Shown here one piece after another: positions 15,542-24,067 of a DNA stretch of 34,119 bases; the first letter of the stretch is position 1; each line of letters begins with the position of its first letter. Both the position numbers and the translations under genes were made by a program. Origin of the DNA: SOKG01 sp964502665 (GTDB taxonomy: Bacteria; Chloroflexota; Dehalococcoidia; SZUA-161); contig CAZCXP010000007.1 in assembly GCA_964502665.1 (NCBI GenBank), positions 1 to 34,119 of the forward strand. The letters run 5' to 3'. The notes beneath the pieces are model-generated. The model saw only the letters and a list, made by a program, of their open reading frames with translations, was not told the origin of the DNA and searched no databases.

Positions 15542-16324
15542 ATGGCCATAAACAAGGTGGTCGCAAGCTTTGACCAGGCAGTAAAGGACGTGTTCGACGG
15601 GGCAACCATCCTGATTGGCGGTTTTGGCACACCTGGGGGATCTCCGAGCTACCTCATCGAAGCCCTGAGCCGGCAAGGGGCGAAGAATCTTACGATCGTG
15701 GGCAACACGGTCGGCATCGGGAAGGAACTGATGCAGGTCGTGGCCAGCTTCATGTCGGTGCCCGAATGGTGGTACGATGGCGGGCAGCTGGCAGCTAACC
15801 AACAGGTAAGAAAAGGGATCGCTGCCTTCCCTGTTTCCGCCTCGCCACTACTGGTCTCTCCCTTCGAAAAGCAGCTTCGCGCGGGCGAGGTGGAGATCGA
15901 GATAGTCCCGCAGGGAACACTGGCGGAGCGAATAAGAGCCGCCAAAGCCGGCATTGGGGCCTTCTATTGCCCCATCGGGCCAGGGACCGTCGTGGAGAAA
16001 GGGAAGGATGTGAAGGTTATTGATGGCCGGAAGCATATCCTCGAGTACGCGATAAAGGCTGATTTTGGGCTGATCAGGGCATACAAAGCGGATAGGATAG
16101 GGAATCTAATCTATCGAGGCACCTCCAGAACATTCAACGCCACAATGGCCGGTGCGGCAAAGGTCACAATTGCGGAGGTAGACGAAGTTGTCGAGGTCGG
16201 AGAGCTTGACCCGGAGAGGGTGGCTACGCCCGCTCTATATGTCGACAGAATAGTGGTCAGGCCCGAGGAGGGTAGGACCCAAATCAAGCAAAAGATAAGC
16301 AAGGAAGAACAGCTCCAGACATAG
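15542..16324 (+). CDS. Type I CoA-transferase subunit A (3-oxoacid CoA-transferase type)
   Basis: Alpha subunit of a heteromeric family I CoA-transferase, 260 residues. Diagnostic are DGATILIGGFGTPGGSPSYLIEAL (CoA-binding glycine loop), EIEIVPQGTLAERIRAAKAGIGAFYCP and YRGTSRTFNATMAGAAKVTIAEVDE, all close to succinyl-CoA:3-ketoacid or acetoacetate transferases. I chose ATG 15542, with AGGAGG about 9 bases upstream, over the GTG at 15524 that overlaps the DUF35 stop. The beta subunit follows 8 bases later. It lies between the two thiolase-like cassettes, so it may activate the substrate or move CoA from a cleavage product. IpdAB, a related steroid-ring hydrolase, is an alternative; the canonical Glu in the beta subunit argues for true transferase activity. 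Confidence 0.92.
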   Translation: MAINKVVASFDQAVKDVFDGATILIGGFGTPGGSPSYLIEALSRQGAKNLTIVGNTVGIGKELMQVVASFMSVPEWWYDGGQLAANQQVRKGIAAFPVSASPLLVSPFEKQLRAGEVEIEIVPQGTLAERIRAAKAGIGAFYCPIGPGTVVEKGKDVKVIDGRKHILEYAIKADFGLIRAYKADRIGNLIYRGTSRTFNATMAGAAKVTIAEVDEVVEVGELDPERVATPALYVDRIVVRPEEGRTQIKQKISKEEQLQT

Positions 16325-16332
16325 GGGGTATC

Positions 16333-17004
16333 ATGGCTGAGAAACAGCGGCTAAGCAGAGAGACCATGGCCTTTCGGGTAGCTAAGGAGTTCGAAGATGG
16401 AATGGTGGTGAACCTGGGCATTGGGATTCCGACCCTCTGCGTCAACTACCCCTCGCCGGACAAGGAGCTCTTCTACCATACCGAGAACGGCGCCCTTAAC
16501 TTCGGCCCCATCGCCACTCCAGAGGACGGTGACCTGGATCTGGTCAATGCAGGGGGCCAATTGGTAACTACAAAGCCCGGGATGTCCTTGTTCTCCCATG
16601 ATGAGTCCTTCGCCATGATCAGAGGAGGCCACATCGACCTTTGTGTTCTGGGAGCAATGCAGGTATCGGAGAAGGGAGACCTTGCCAACTGGTTGCTGCC
16701 CGAGCGGGGTATTGGCAGTATTGGTGGGGCGATGGACCTAGCCGTCGGTGCCAAAAAGCTGATTGTGGTCATGGAGCACACTTCCAAGGATGGCAAGCCT
16801 AAGATATTGCGTAGATGCAACTACGAGCTTACCGCGCCAGAGTGTGTTAATATGATCGTGACCGATCTGGCAGTGATCGAGGTAACGAAAGAAGGAGTGG
16901 TGCTTAAGGAGGTAGCCCCGGGGTGGACAGTTGAGGACGTTCAGGAACTAACCGAGCCCAAGCTCATCGTATCCCCTGATCTGAAGGAGATAGAGATTAT
17001 GTAG
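16333..17004 (+). CDS. Type I CoA-transferase subunit B (3-oxoacid CoA-transferase type)
   Basis: Beta subunit, 223 residues. The catalytic glutamate forms the glutamyl-CoA thioester in this family and is visible as Glu51 in TENGALNFGP, matching the SENG box. Also seen are NLGIGIPTLCVNY, FDHDESFAMIRGGHIDLCVLGAMQV-like sequence (SHDESFAMIRGG), GIGSIGGAMDLAVGAKKLIVVMEHT and the APGWTVEDVQ tail. Length and motifs are complete. GGGGG lies 4 bases before the ATG, and the gene is surely co-translated with subunit A. A gap of 193 bases follows before the second cassette. Confidence 0.93.
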   Translation: MAEKQRLSRETMAFRVAKEFEDGMVVNLGIGIPTLCVNYPSPDKELFYHTENGALNFGPIATPEDGDLDLVNAGGQLVTTKPGMSLFSHDESFAMIRGGHIDLCVLGAMQVSEKGDLANWLLPERGIGSIGGAMDLAVGAKKLIVVMEHTSKDGKPKILRRCNYELTAPECVNMIVTDLAVIEVTKEGVVLKEVAPGWTVEDVQELTEPKLIVSPDLKEIEIM

Positions 17005-17197
17005 ATTGCACAGCTACCGGGTTGATGGAGGAGCAAAGCAAGAGGCAACAATCAATGACACAGGGGTGGGATTGCAGCGAGCCAACCGAACATGTGATGA
17101 GCAGATGGGCATATGAAACGGATTTGATGTGGGGGCGGCGAAGGGGGTACGACACTTTAGGCGCAGAGGTGTAAAAAAGGAAAAAAGGAGGCGAAAT

Positions 17198-18352
17198 ATG
17201 GCAGATAGGGTTGGCATAGTGGCAGTGGCCCAGACCAAGTTCGACCAGAAGCGTGAGGAGCACCTAACAGAGACACTGGTGCATGTGACCAAAGATGTAA
17301 TGGGGCAAACTGGTCTGGAGTTCAAGCCAGATGGCACCGGAATAGACTCCACAGTGACGTCAAGCCAGGACTATTTCGGGGGCCTTGGCGGTATTGACAT
17401 GCATTACGCCTACACAGTAGGCGCATACAAGAGGCCCGAAGATAGGATAGAGGAGGACGGGGCTTTCTCTGTAGCCTACGGAGCGATGCAGATACTTTCG
17501 GGGCATCACGACGTTGTCCTGGTACTTGCCCACATCAAGGAATCTGCGTGCTCCAAGAACCAGGTGGAGAATCTGGGCATGGACCACGTCTACGGGCGAA
17601 AGATCGGCCTCGATTTCGTGGCCTCTGCCGGCATGCAAGCGAGGCGGTATCAGCATAAGTACGGGATAACACCGGAGCAGTGCGCCAAAGTGGTGGTGAA
17701 GAACCGCACCAACGGCAAGAACAACCCCTTTGTAATGTACGCCAACGGCATCACCGTAGAGGACGTGCTCAAGTCGGAGATGGTGGCCGACCCGCTAAGG
17801 GCGCAGGAAATCAAGCCGAACCCCGTAGACGGCGCCGTCGCCATGATCCTGGCACGTGAGGAGAAAGCTAAAAAGCTCACCGACAAGCCAGTTTGGATCA
17901 CGGGCATGGGTATGTGCTACGACCACCACGAGCTTGGATACAGGGATTTGGCCGATTGCGATGCCCTGGTTTCGGCAGCGCAGATGGCCTACAAAATGGC
18001 GGGAATAAAAGATCCAGTAAAAGAGCTCGATCTAGCCGAGATCTCGGAGCACTACGCCTATCAGGAACTTCTGTGGAGCGAGGGCCTGGGCTTTTGCGGT
18101 AAAGGCGAAGGTGGCAAGCTCATCGACAAGGGAACAACCGCGATGGGCGGCGAGTTGCCGGTGAATCCTTCCGGCGGCCTTCTCTCCGGTGTCCCGCTAG
18201 TTGTTGCCGGAATGCAGCGGGTCGCTGAGTGCGTGATGCAGCTGCGTGGAGAGGCAGGTGGCAGGCAGGTGTCCGGCGCCAAGAAGGCCCTCGCCCATGG
18301 GGTAGACGGACCTGCAGGCCAGCTACACTGCGTCATAACTTTGGAGAAATAG
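17198..18352 (+). CDS. Thiolase-fold protein A, copy 2 (Cys-less)
   Basis: Paralogue of 12224, 384 residues, sharing VGIVAVAQTK, GTGID, ILSGHxDV, KYGIT-EQCAKV, NNPF/Y, LTDKPVW, DLADxDAL, YKMAGIK, LWSEGLGFCGKGEGGKLID and NPSGG. At the thiolase Cys position it has Glu85 (DRIEEDGAF) where copy 1 has Ser, and the GHP site reads GVP. The two copies have thus diverged in the pocket, suggesting different substrates in one route. The Cys cluster of copy 1 is not conserved (NLGMDHVYGRKIG here). I place the start at ATG 17198, six bases after AGGAGG; the frame stays open upstream to 17129 without family sequence. Confidence 0.87.
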   Translation: MADRVGIVAVAQTKFDQKREEHLTETLVHVTKDVMGQTGLEFKPDGTGIDSTVTSSQDYFGGLGGIDMHYAYTVGAYKRPEDRIEEDGAFSVAYGAMQILSGHHDVVLVLAHIKESACSKNQVENLGMDHVYGRKIGLDFVASAGMQARRYQHKYGITPEQCAKVVVKNRTNGKNNPFVMYANGITVEDVLKSEMVADPLRAQEIKPNPVDGAVAMILAREEKAKKLTDKPVWITGMGMCYDHHELGYRDLADCDALVSAAQMAYKMAGIKDPVKELDLAEISEHYAYQELLWSEGLGFCGKGEGGKLIDKGTTAMGGELPVNPSGGLLSGVPLVVAGMQRVAECVMQLRGEAGGRQVSGAKKALAHGVDGPAGQLHCVITLEK

Positions 18353-18361
18353 GAGGGAACC

Positions 18362-19519
18362 ATGGCAGAGAGGATTGCAATAACCGGGGTGGGGCAAACC
18401 CACCATAAGAGCAAGAGAACGGATGTTAACACGCCGGAACTGGTTGCTGAAGCGGTTGAGGCCGCCCTTGAGGATGCCCAGCTGACCATGAAGGACATTG
18501 ATTTTGTGGTGCTCACAAGTTTCGAGATGGCCGATGGGCAGTATGTTCCCGACCTGTGGGTTGTGCCAGAGTTCGGCGGCGTAGGCAAACCAGGATTCAA
18601 GTTTCAGAATGCGGGCACCTCTGGGGGCGTTGCCGCTGGCGCCGCTTTCGACTATGCGGCTTCGGGGATGTTCAAGAATGTGCTGTGTGTAAGCTGGCAG
18701 AAGATGGATGAGGGCAAGGGTGCTTTCGGCCGCGGGGGTGGGGGGCTCAGCGAGTACTGGCAGTCGCAGATTCCCTTTTCCCCCATCACCAATTTCGCCA
18801 GAAGGGCTTTTGCCTACCTCCACAACTCCGGCTGCACCGAGGAGCACTTCGGTATGACCCGGGTCAAGCAGGACCAATGCGCCATGAAGAACGACTACGC
18901 CCAGCTCAAGCTGGGGCTCACCTTGGAGAAAGTGATGGAATCGGCAGTCCTGGTGTGGCCTATAAGGTTCCTCCATATGTGTCCCTCTACCTGCGGTGCC
19001 GGCGTCTTCATAGTATCCCCTGAGGAGCAGGCAAAAAAGGTCACCAAAAACCCGGTCTGGGTGGAGGACTGGTTCTGTGTCCATGTCGGAGGCGCCTTCA
19101 CCATGGCAGAGGACCCTACCTTATCCACCCTTCGCTATGGCTGCGAAACGGTGTACAAGAGGTGCGGGATAACAAACCCCCTCAGGGATATTCAGGCCTT
19201 TGAGATATACGAACCGTGCTCGCCGGCCGAGCTGAGGTGGATGGAAGAAGTTGGCGTCTGCGAGGACTGGACCGCCTGGAAATTGATGGAGCAGGGGAAG
19301 GTTGGGATAGATAAGGAGATCCCATTCAACCCCTCGGGCGGTGTTACCGCCTGCAACCCCATTGGGGCGACTCCGGTGATCAGGATAATTGAGGCAGCGC
19401 TGCAGATTCGGGGCGATGCCGGAGCGCACCAGGTGCCGCACACCGTCAACCGGGCGCTGGCCACCGGCTACGGAGGACAGGGCGAGAATGTGATAATCCT
19501 GCTCAGGAAATCACTCTAG
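18362..19519 (+). CDS. Thiolase-fold protein B, copy 2 (Cys-less, Ltp2-like)
   Basis: Paralogue of 13394, 385 residues. Shared features are GQTHH, DVN, AVEAALEDAQLTMKDID, the pre-C-terminal YKRCGITNPLRDIQAFEIYEP, and NPSGGVTACNPIGATPVIRIIEAALQIRGDAGAHQV. The active-site loop is NAGTSGG, placing Gly85 at the Cys position, and CNP replaces GHP. The loop YxPDLWVVPE and FGRGGGGLSEYWQSQ differ strongly from copy 1, again pointing to altered substrate choice. It begins 9 bases after protein A copy 2 with GGAGG five bases before the ATG, keeping the A-B order of the first cassette. Confidence 0.88.
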   Translation: MAERIAITGVGQTHHKSKRTDVNTPELVAEAVEAALEDAQLTMKDIDFVVLTSFEMADGQYVPDLWVVPEFGGVGKPGFKFQNAGTSGGVAAGAAFDYAASGMFKNVLCVSWQKMDEGKGAFGRGGGGLSEYWQSQIPFSPITNFARRAFAYLHNSGCTEEHFGMTRVKQDQCAMKNDYAQLKLGLTLEKVMESAVLVWPIRFLHMCPSTCGAGVFIVSPEEQAKKVTKNPVWVEDWFCVHVGGAFTMAEDPTLSTLRYGCETVYKRCGITNPLRDIQAFEIYEPCSPAELRWMEEVGVCEDWTAWKLMEQGKVGIDKEIPFNPSGGVTACNPIGATPVIRIIEAALQIRGDAGAHQVPHTVNRALATGYGGQGENVIILLRKSL

Positions 19520-19555
19520 CCGAGGTCGAATGCAGCTATCAAACAGGAGGCGATT

Positions 19556-20035
19556 ATGACCACAGAAGAGCAGAAGCATGAGCCAGAGTTAATGATCTAC
19601 CAATACCCACGTACTGCACATTATTGGCACGCGCTTGGCTATCAAAGCGCGGTCATAGAAGGGTTCAAGCAGGGCAAGATCCTGGCTAACAAGTGCCCCA
19701 AATGCGGCCGGGCGATGGTGCCGGCTCGCACAGTGTGCCCGGTGTGCTATGTAGACGTAACGGAGTGGGTTGACCAGGGCCAGCGGGGTAGGCTGATCGC
19801 AGCCTTCAAGCTCGGCTATCCCTTTTATGACCGCAGGACAGGGGAGGCAAAGATTTGGGACAAACCCATAGTTGCCGTGGAGCTCGAGGGAGGCGCCAGG
19901 CTGGATGGCTGGTGCTCGGAGACAGATTTAGAGAAGCTGAAGCCCGGGCTGCTCTTGGAGGCAGTATGGAGGCCACCGGAGGAGCGGATCGGGGCCTTCG
20001 ACGACATACTCCACTGGAAACCCGTGGAAGAGTAA
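19556..20035 (+). CDS. DUF35 (zinc ribbon + OB-fold) protein A, copy 2
   Basis: DUF35 protein of 159 residues. The ribbon is CPKCG and CPVCY around RAMVPARTV, preceded by the helix AVIEGFKQGKILANK; the OB domain runs from WVDQGQRGRLIAAFKLGYPFYD to LKPGLLLEAVWRPPEE. It occupies the same position in cassette 2 as 14587 in cassette 1 and shares its longer N terminus and the PFYD/PYID insertion after the first OB strands. It is probably the specific partner of the adjacent thiolase-fold protein B (inference). GGAGG lies five bases before the ATG. Confidence 0.92.
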   Translation: MTTEEQKHEPELMIYQYPRTAHYWHALGYQSAVIEGFKQGKILANKCPKCGRAMVPARTVCPVCYVDVTEWVDQGQRGRLIAAFKLGYPFYDRRTGEAKIWDKPIVAVELEGGARLDGWCSETDLEKLKPGLLLEAVWRPPEERIGAFDDILHWKPVEE

Positions 20036-20056
20036 TCAAAAACTAGAGGTGATCGC

Positions 20057-20512
20057 ATGACCGACAAAGCTGTTAAGCCCGTGGTGGCCGAAGCAGACTC
20101 AATATCAGCATTCCAGGTTACTGTGGGAGCAACAGGGAGCAAGTTCCTGATAGCCATCAGGGACAGCAAGAAAATCACGGGGATAAAGTGCCCGAGCTGT
20201 AAGAAGGTATACGTGCCCCCGAGGTTACATTGCCCTACATGCTGTGTCAAGATGAGCGAATGGGTGGAGCTCAGTGGCAAGGGGACTCTAGAGACCTATA
20301 CCGTAGTCCACTACAAAGAGCCCTACCAGCCCAAAGAGCCTCCTATCATCTACGCGGTTATCAAGCTCGATGGGGCTGACACCGGTCTCACCAGCATCCT
20401 GGGCGAAGTGGATCCCGATAAGATCAGAATAGGGATGCGCCTTGAGCCGGTTTTCAAGGAGAAGCGCGAGGGCAGCCTTCTGGACATCGACCATTTCAAA
20501 CCAAGCTCCTGA
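20057..20512 (+). CDS. DUF35 (zinc ribbon + OB-fold) protein B, copy 2
   Basis: DUF35 protein of 151 residues with ribbon CPSCK and CPTCC around KVYVPPRLH and an OB-fold with TYTVVHYKEPYQPKEPP, VIKLDGADTGL and FKEKREGSLLDIDHFKP. It is the close counterpart of 15069. The start has an extended ribosome site, GAGGTGATC, matching the 16S 3' end over nine bases, suggesting high translation. It ends the second cassette; the crotonase gene follows after 85 bases. Confidence 0.93.
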   Translation: MTDKAVKPVVAEADSISAFQVTVGATGSKFLIAIRDSKKITGIKCPSCKKVYVPPRLHCPTCCVKMSEWVELSGKGTLETYTVVHYKEPYQPKEPPIIYAVIKLDGADTGLTSILGEVDPDKIRIGMRLEPVFKEKREGSLLDIDHFKPSS

Positions 20513-20597
20513 TTCCGGGATTCTGTGTCGCTTCCATAGAGCTGGAACTCCTGGTGTTGGGTAGAATCCTGTATCCATATTTGGAAGGAGGTTCTCT

Positions 20598-21371
20598 ATG
20601 ACTACCGAAGAACAAGAGTTGATCGTTGAAAAAAAGGAAGATGGAAAGATCTGGATTATCACTCTCAACCGTCCCGACAAAAGGAATGCCCTCACCCTTG
20701 ATATGATGTATGACCTCGAGGATATCTGGAAGGCATATCAGGCTGACGAGGAGTCCCGTGTAGCAATCATAACCGGGGCCGGTGACAGGGCGTTTTGTGC
20801 CGGGGCTGACCTGCTGACACCGCCCAAAGTGCAGAGGCCAGGGCCTTTCAGGATACCCGCCTTCGGCCCGGAGGACGTCTGGAAACCGGTGATCGCCGCC
20901 ATCAACGGCCATTGCATTGCAGGCGGCGCTTTGATTGCTCATGACTGCGATATCCGCATCGCCGCCGAGAACGCTGAGTTCGGTGTGGCCGAGGCTATGA
21001 GGAACATGCCCGCGAGCTGGGTGCGCGACCTGACCCTCCATATGGGTATAGGCCATTGCATGGAGCTCGTCCTCTGGGGAGACAAAAGGGTTTCAGCCCA
21101 GCGGGCCTACGAAATGGGCTTTTACAATAAGGTTGTGCCCGCGGACAAGCTCATGGACGAAGCCATGGAGTGGGCAGAGCGCATGCTCAACCTGGCGCCC
21201 CGCGCGGTGTGGAACTTCAAGGAGATAATCAAGCGGGGAGCGCACATGGAGCCCAAGCTAGCCAGGGTATTCGGGCAGGCACTGGAGCAGAACCTGAGGG
21301 GCATGGAGGATAGCGCAGAGGCCGGGGCTGCCTTCAGGGAGAAGAGGAAGCCCGTCTTCAAGAACAAGTAG
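20598..21371 (+). CDS. Enoyl-CoA hydratase/isomerase family protein
   Basis: Crotonase-fold protein, 257 residues. The first oxyanion-hole motif is FCAGADL, the second INGHCIAGGAL; LNRPDKRNAL and the C-terminal FREKRKPVFKNK are typical. Glu is kept at the Glu164-equivalent (FGVAEAMRN), but the Glu144-equivalent in GGALIAHDCD is Leu, so only one of the two hydratase acids is present. Such single-Glu crotonases include isomerases and some hydratases. It is the last gene of the plus operon and ends 43 bases before a strong hairpin. AAGGAGG precedes the ATG by six bases. Confidence 0.92.
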   Translation: MTTEEQELIVEKKEDGKIWIITLNRPDKRNALTLDMMYDLEDIWKAYQADEESRVAIITGAGDRAFCAGADLLTPPKVQRPGPFRIPAFGPEDVWKPVIAAINGHCIAGGALIAHDCDIRIAAENAEFGVAEAMRNMPASWVRDLTLHMGIGHCMELVLWGDKRVSAQRAYEMGFYNKVVPADKLMDEAMEWAERMLNLAPRAVWNFKEIIKRGAHMEPKLARVFGQALEQNLRGMEDSAEAGAAFREKRKPVFKNK

Positions 21372-21414
21372 CGGCTCCCTGGCACTGGGGACAAAAACAG
21401 GAATAAGTTCAAAA

Positions 21415-21448
21415 GGGGTGGTACAAACTCTACGGGTTTGTCCACCCC
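21415..21448. terminator. Bidirectional hairpin terminator between convergent operons
   Basis: Left arm GGGGTGGTACAAAC (21415-21428) and right arm GTTTGTCCACCCC (21436-21448) pair over 13 bp with one bulged T and a seven-base loop. AAAA precedes it, favouring termination on the minus strand; on the plus strand only a short T-poor tail follows. It lies where the 9716-21371 and 21499-29370 operons meet head-on. Confidence 0.75.
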
Positions 21449-21498
21449 TATCGGCATCAGACAGGGCACGGTGTTGGCTAGTCAGATTTGCCAGTCAA

Positions 21499-22746
21499 CT
21501 AACGGATTACTCCTTTGTTGACCAGGCTTGAGATCTCCTCCTTGGAAAGGCCAAGCAACTCGCCAAAGACATACTCGTTGTGCTGGCCAAGCGTTGGTCC
21601 TGCTGCCGTGATCTCGGCTGGTGTCCGCGATAGCTTCCAGGGAGGGGCCGACACGGGCTGCGCCCCAAGAGTCACGTGATCAACTATGACCGTCAGCCCC
21701 CGCGCGTCGAGATGGGGGTCGCCCCAGATCTCCGGGGAATTGAACGACGGTACAGCAGCCACGCCGGCCTTCTGCAGGATGTCCATCACCTCGTAATGGG
21801 TATAGTTCATGGTCCACTCTTGGATCAACTTGTCCATCTGCTGTTGATTCTGCCAGCGGCTGTAGGCATCGGAGAACCTCTCGTCCGTGGTCCACTCTGG
21901 ATTGCCGATGGCGTCGCAGAAGGCATTCCACTCCTCATCCGTACCGATAACGATGCTGACCCACTTATCATCGCCCTGGCAGCAGTAGCAGTTATGAGGC
22001 GCCATGTAATCGTCGAGATTCCCTTGGCGGGACTGATCCCTGCGGTTCATGGCGTAGTCGAGCAGGGCATCGCCAATAAGACAGACAGCGCCCTCGCATG
22101 AGGAATAGTCGATATATTGCCCCTCTCCTGTTCGTTGCTTGTGGATAAGGGCCGTAACAATAGCGCTAGCAGCGCTAACAGCACTCATTGTGTCCATGGA
22201 GAACCTTATCCACGTTGGCGGCCCGTCCGGGTAGCCGGTCAGATGCCCCGGTCCACCCAGAGCGCCGAATATCTCCATGTAACCCAGGTATTCCCGCTCA
22301 GGGCCTGTCTTTCCCGCAAGAGATGTAGATAGCATGATAAGATTGGGGTTTATCTCCCTCAAGACGGGATAGTCTAACCCGTATTCTTCCATCACCTTTG
22401 CCCGGAAGTTCTCCACCACCACGTCGCTCCGCGCGGCTAACCTTTTCGCCAGCTCGACCGCTTCCGGCCTGGTCAGGTCCAGAGCGATACCTAGCTTGTT
22501 GAGCTGTGTAGTATTGGAGACAAAAGTATCTAACATCACACCAGGTGGCAGGGGTTCACCGGGACGAAGCGCAAGAATTTTGGCACCCTTTTCAGCATCT
22601 ACGCCAGCCCTTCTCAGCATGTCGAGATGGGTTATGGATTCGACCTTGATAACCTCCGCTCCCATAAACGCTAACAACTTGCAGGCATGTGGGCCTGCTA
22701 CAGCCATTCCAAACTCAAGGACTCTTACCCCTGACAATGGACCCAT
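21499..22746 (-). CDS. Family III CoA-transferase (possible subunit of a pair)
   Basis: Family III CoA-transferase, 415 residues. The sequence shows GVRVLEFGMAVAGPHACKLLAFMGAEVIKVE, LDLTRPEAVELAKRL, DVVVENFRAKVMEEYGLDY, MLSTSLAGKTGPE and GEGQYIDYSSCEGAV. Asp185 in RFSMDTMSAVSAA occupies the catalytic position. Together with the adjacent family III gene 29 bases upstream it resembles BbsEF, the heteromeric succinyl-CoA:benzylsuccinate CoA-transferase. Start ATG 22746 has a GGAGGGAGG site 9 bases upstream. It is the last gene of the minus operon that begins at 29370. Confidence 0.93.
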   Translation of the reverse strand: MGPLSGVRVLEFGMAVAGPHACKLLAFMGAEVIKVESITHLDMLRRAGVDAEKGAKILALRPGEPLPPGVMLDTFVSNTTQLNKLGIALDLTRPEAVELAKRLAARSDVVVENFRAKVMEEYGLDYPVLREINPNLIMLSTSLAGKTGPEREYLGYMEIFGALGGPGHLTGYPDGPPTWIRFSMDTMSAVSAASAIVTALIHKQRTGEGQYIDYSSCEGAVCLIGDALLDYAMNRRDQSRQGNLDDYMAPHNCYCCQGDDKWVSIVIGTDEEWNAFCDAIGNPEWTTDERFSDAYSRWQNQQQMDKLIQEWTMNYTHYEVMDILQKAGVAAVPSFNSPEIWGDPHLDARGLTVIVDHVTLGAQPVSAPPWKLSRTPAEITAAGPTLGQHNEYVFGELLGLSKEEISSLVNKGVIR

Positions 22747-22775
22747 GTCAGTAATCCTCCCTCCTTCTGAGGCAT

Positions 22776-23987
22776 CTAAACAACCCCCAGCCCCCTCAAC
22801 CTTGCCAACCCCTCCTTGCTGTAACCCAGGCGTTTGTGGTAAATCTCTTCATTGTGCTCGCCAAGGAGCGGGGCAGCCCGTCGCCCATGCCACGGGGTCT
22901 TCGAGAATCTATAAGGGGCTGTAGGATATGTTATCCTCCCCACTTCCGGGTGGTCTAGCTCGGCGAAGAAGCCTCTTGATTTCAGTTGCTCAGAGTCCAT
23001 GATTTCCTCTGGTGTTTGATAGGCCCCGGTGGCAACCCCTGCCTTCTGCCCTTCGTGATAGATTTCATACTTAGTGTGCGCTCTCGTCCATTCTGCGAGA
23101 TGCTCATTTACTTCGTCCGAACGCTGGCGGCGGACATCGGGATTCGTGAATAGCTCGTCTTTGGTCCATTCTGGATTTCCCATCAGCTTTGCCAGATTGT
23201 CCCACTGGACCTCCTCGTACATGGCCAGGTGGCCATAGCCATCCTTGGCCGGCATGATACCGCCAAGGGGATTCAACACAGTAGCCCTGTTTGGGAACCA
23301 GCCGACATATGGGTAGGCGAGGAGTTCATATGTATTTATGTCAATAAGGGCTTCCTGTTTGGAGACATCCACCTGCTGACCCAAGCCAGTCGCCCTTTGG
23401 TAATAGAGTGCCGCCAACGTAGCCAGCATGCTGTGGATACCGACCTCATATTCTCCCGCAAATCTTGCGACCTTGAGGGGCGGACGATCTGGAAATGGGT
23501 CCCCCGTGGGGGTGATGAACCCTTCCGCACCGCTATGAAATGAATTCAGTGGGTAGGCTTTATAATCTTTGTAGGGGCCAGTCTGGCCAAAAGGAGTGAT
23601 CGAGGTCATGACCAGGCTGGGATTAAGCTCGCTCAGGACCTCGTAACCCAGCCCGAGGTCAGCCAGCATTCCGGGTGGCTTATCCTCCACCAGTATGTCG
23701 ACTCCCCCGATCAGTTCCTTGAAAAGCGCTTTCCCTTTCTTAGTATCGATGTTCAGCGTAATGCCCATTTTGTTGGTGTTCAGGTAAAGGAAGAGGGCAC
23801 TTCGCTCTGGATGGGGGATGTCGTTGAGAAAAGGGCCCCTGCTCCTGGCTTCATCGCCAACGCCAGGCTTCTCCACCTTGATCACCTCGGCACCAAGATC
23901 GGCCATTAGCTTTGTGCAATAAGGCCCAGCAGCAAGATTGCAAAGTTCCACCACCTTGACCCCGTCTAATGCTGTTGTCTCCGCCAT
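22776..23987 (-). CDS. Family III CoA-transferase with Glu at the catalytic Asp position
   Basis: Family III CoA-transferase, 403 residues. It has GVKVVELCNLAAGPYCTKLMADLGAEVIKVEKPGVGDEAR, LFLYLNTNKMGITLNIDT, GVDILVEDKPPGMLADLGLGY, TPFGQTGPYKDYKAY and RFSKTPWHGRRAAPLLGEHNEEIY. In place of the usual GDY-x-AG motif it reads AGEYEVG, so the catalytic Asp aligns with Glu179. This subunit may be inactive or rely on the 21499 partner, as in asymmetric heterodimers; alternatively Glu may work. The start site is GGGG with nine bases before ATG 23987. Confidence 0.92.
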   Translation of the reverse strand: MAETTALDGVKVVELCNLAAGPYCTKLMADLGAEVIKVEKPGVGDEARSRGPFLNDIPHPERSALFLYLNTNKMGITLNIDTKKGKALFKELIGGVDILVEDKPPGMLADLGLGYEVLSELNPSLVMTSITPFGQTGPYKDYKAYPLNSFHSGAEGFITPTGDPFPDRPPLKVARFAGEYEVGIHSMLATLAALYYQRATGLGQQVDVSKQEALIDINTYELLAYPYVGWFPNRATVLNPLGGIMPAKDGYGHLAMYEEVQWDNLAKLMGNPEWTKDELFTNPDVRRQRSDEVNEHLAEWTRAHTKYEIYHEGQKAGVATGAYQTPEEIMDSEQLKSRGFFAELDHPEVGRITYPTAPYRFSKTPWHGRRAAPLLGEHNEEIYHKRLGYSKEGLARLRGLGVV

Positions 23988-24067
23988 GGCTTCTAACCCC
24001 CTCGACCAAGTTGGCTACCTGTCGTCAGACCGGACTGGTGTTTCCTGGAGAATCGCCTGAACCTTGC

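Noticed and set aside
20496..21056. 186-codon minus-strand frame opposite the 20598 crotonase
   Set aside because: Shadow of a gene with full crotonase motifs; no independent evidence.
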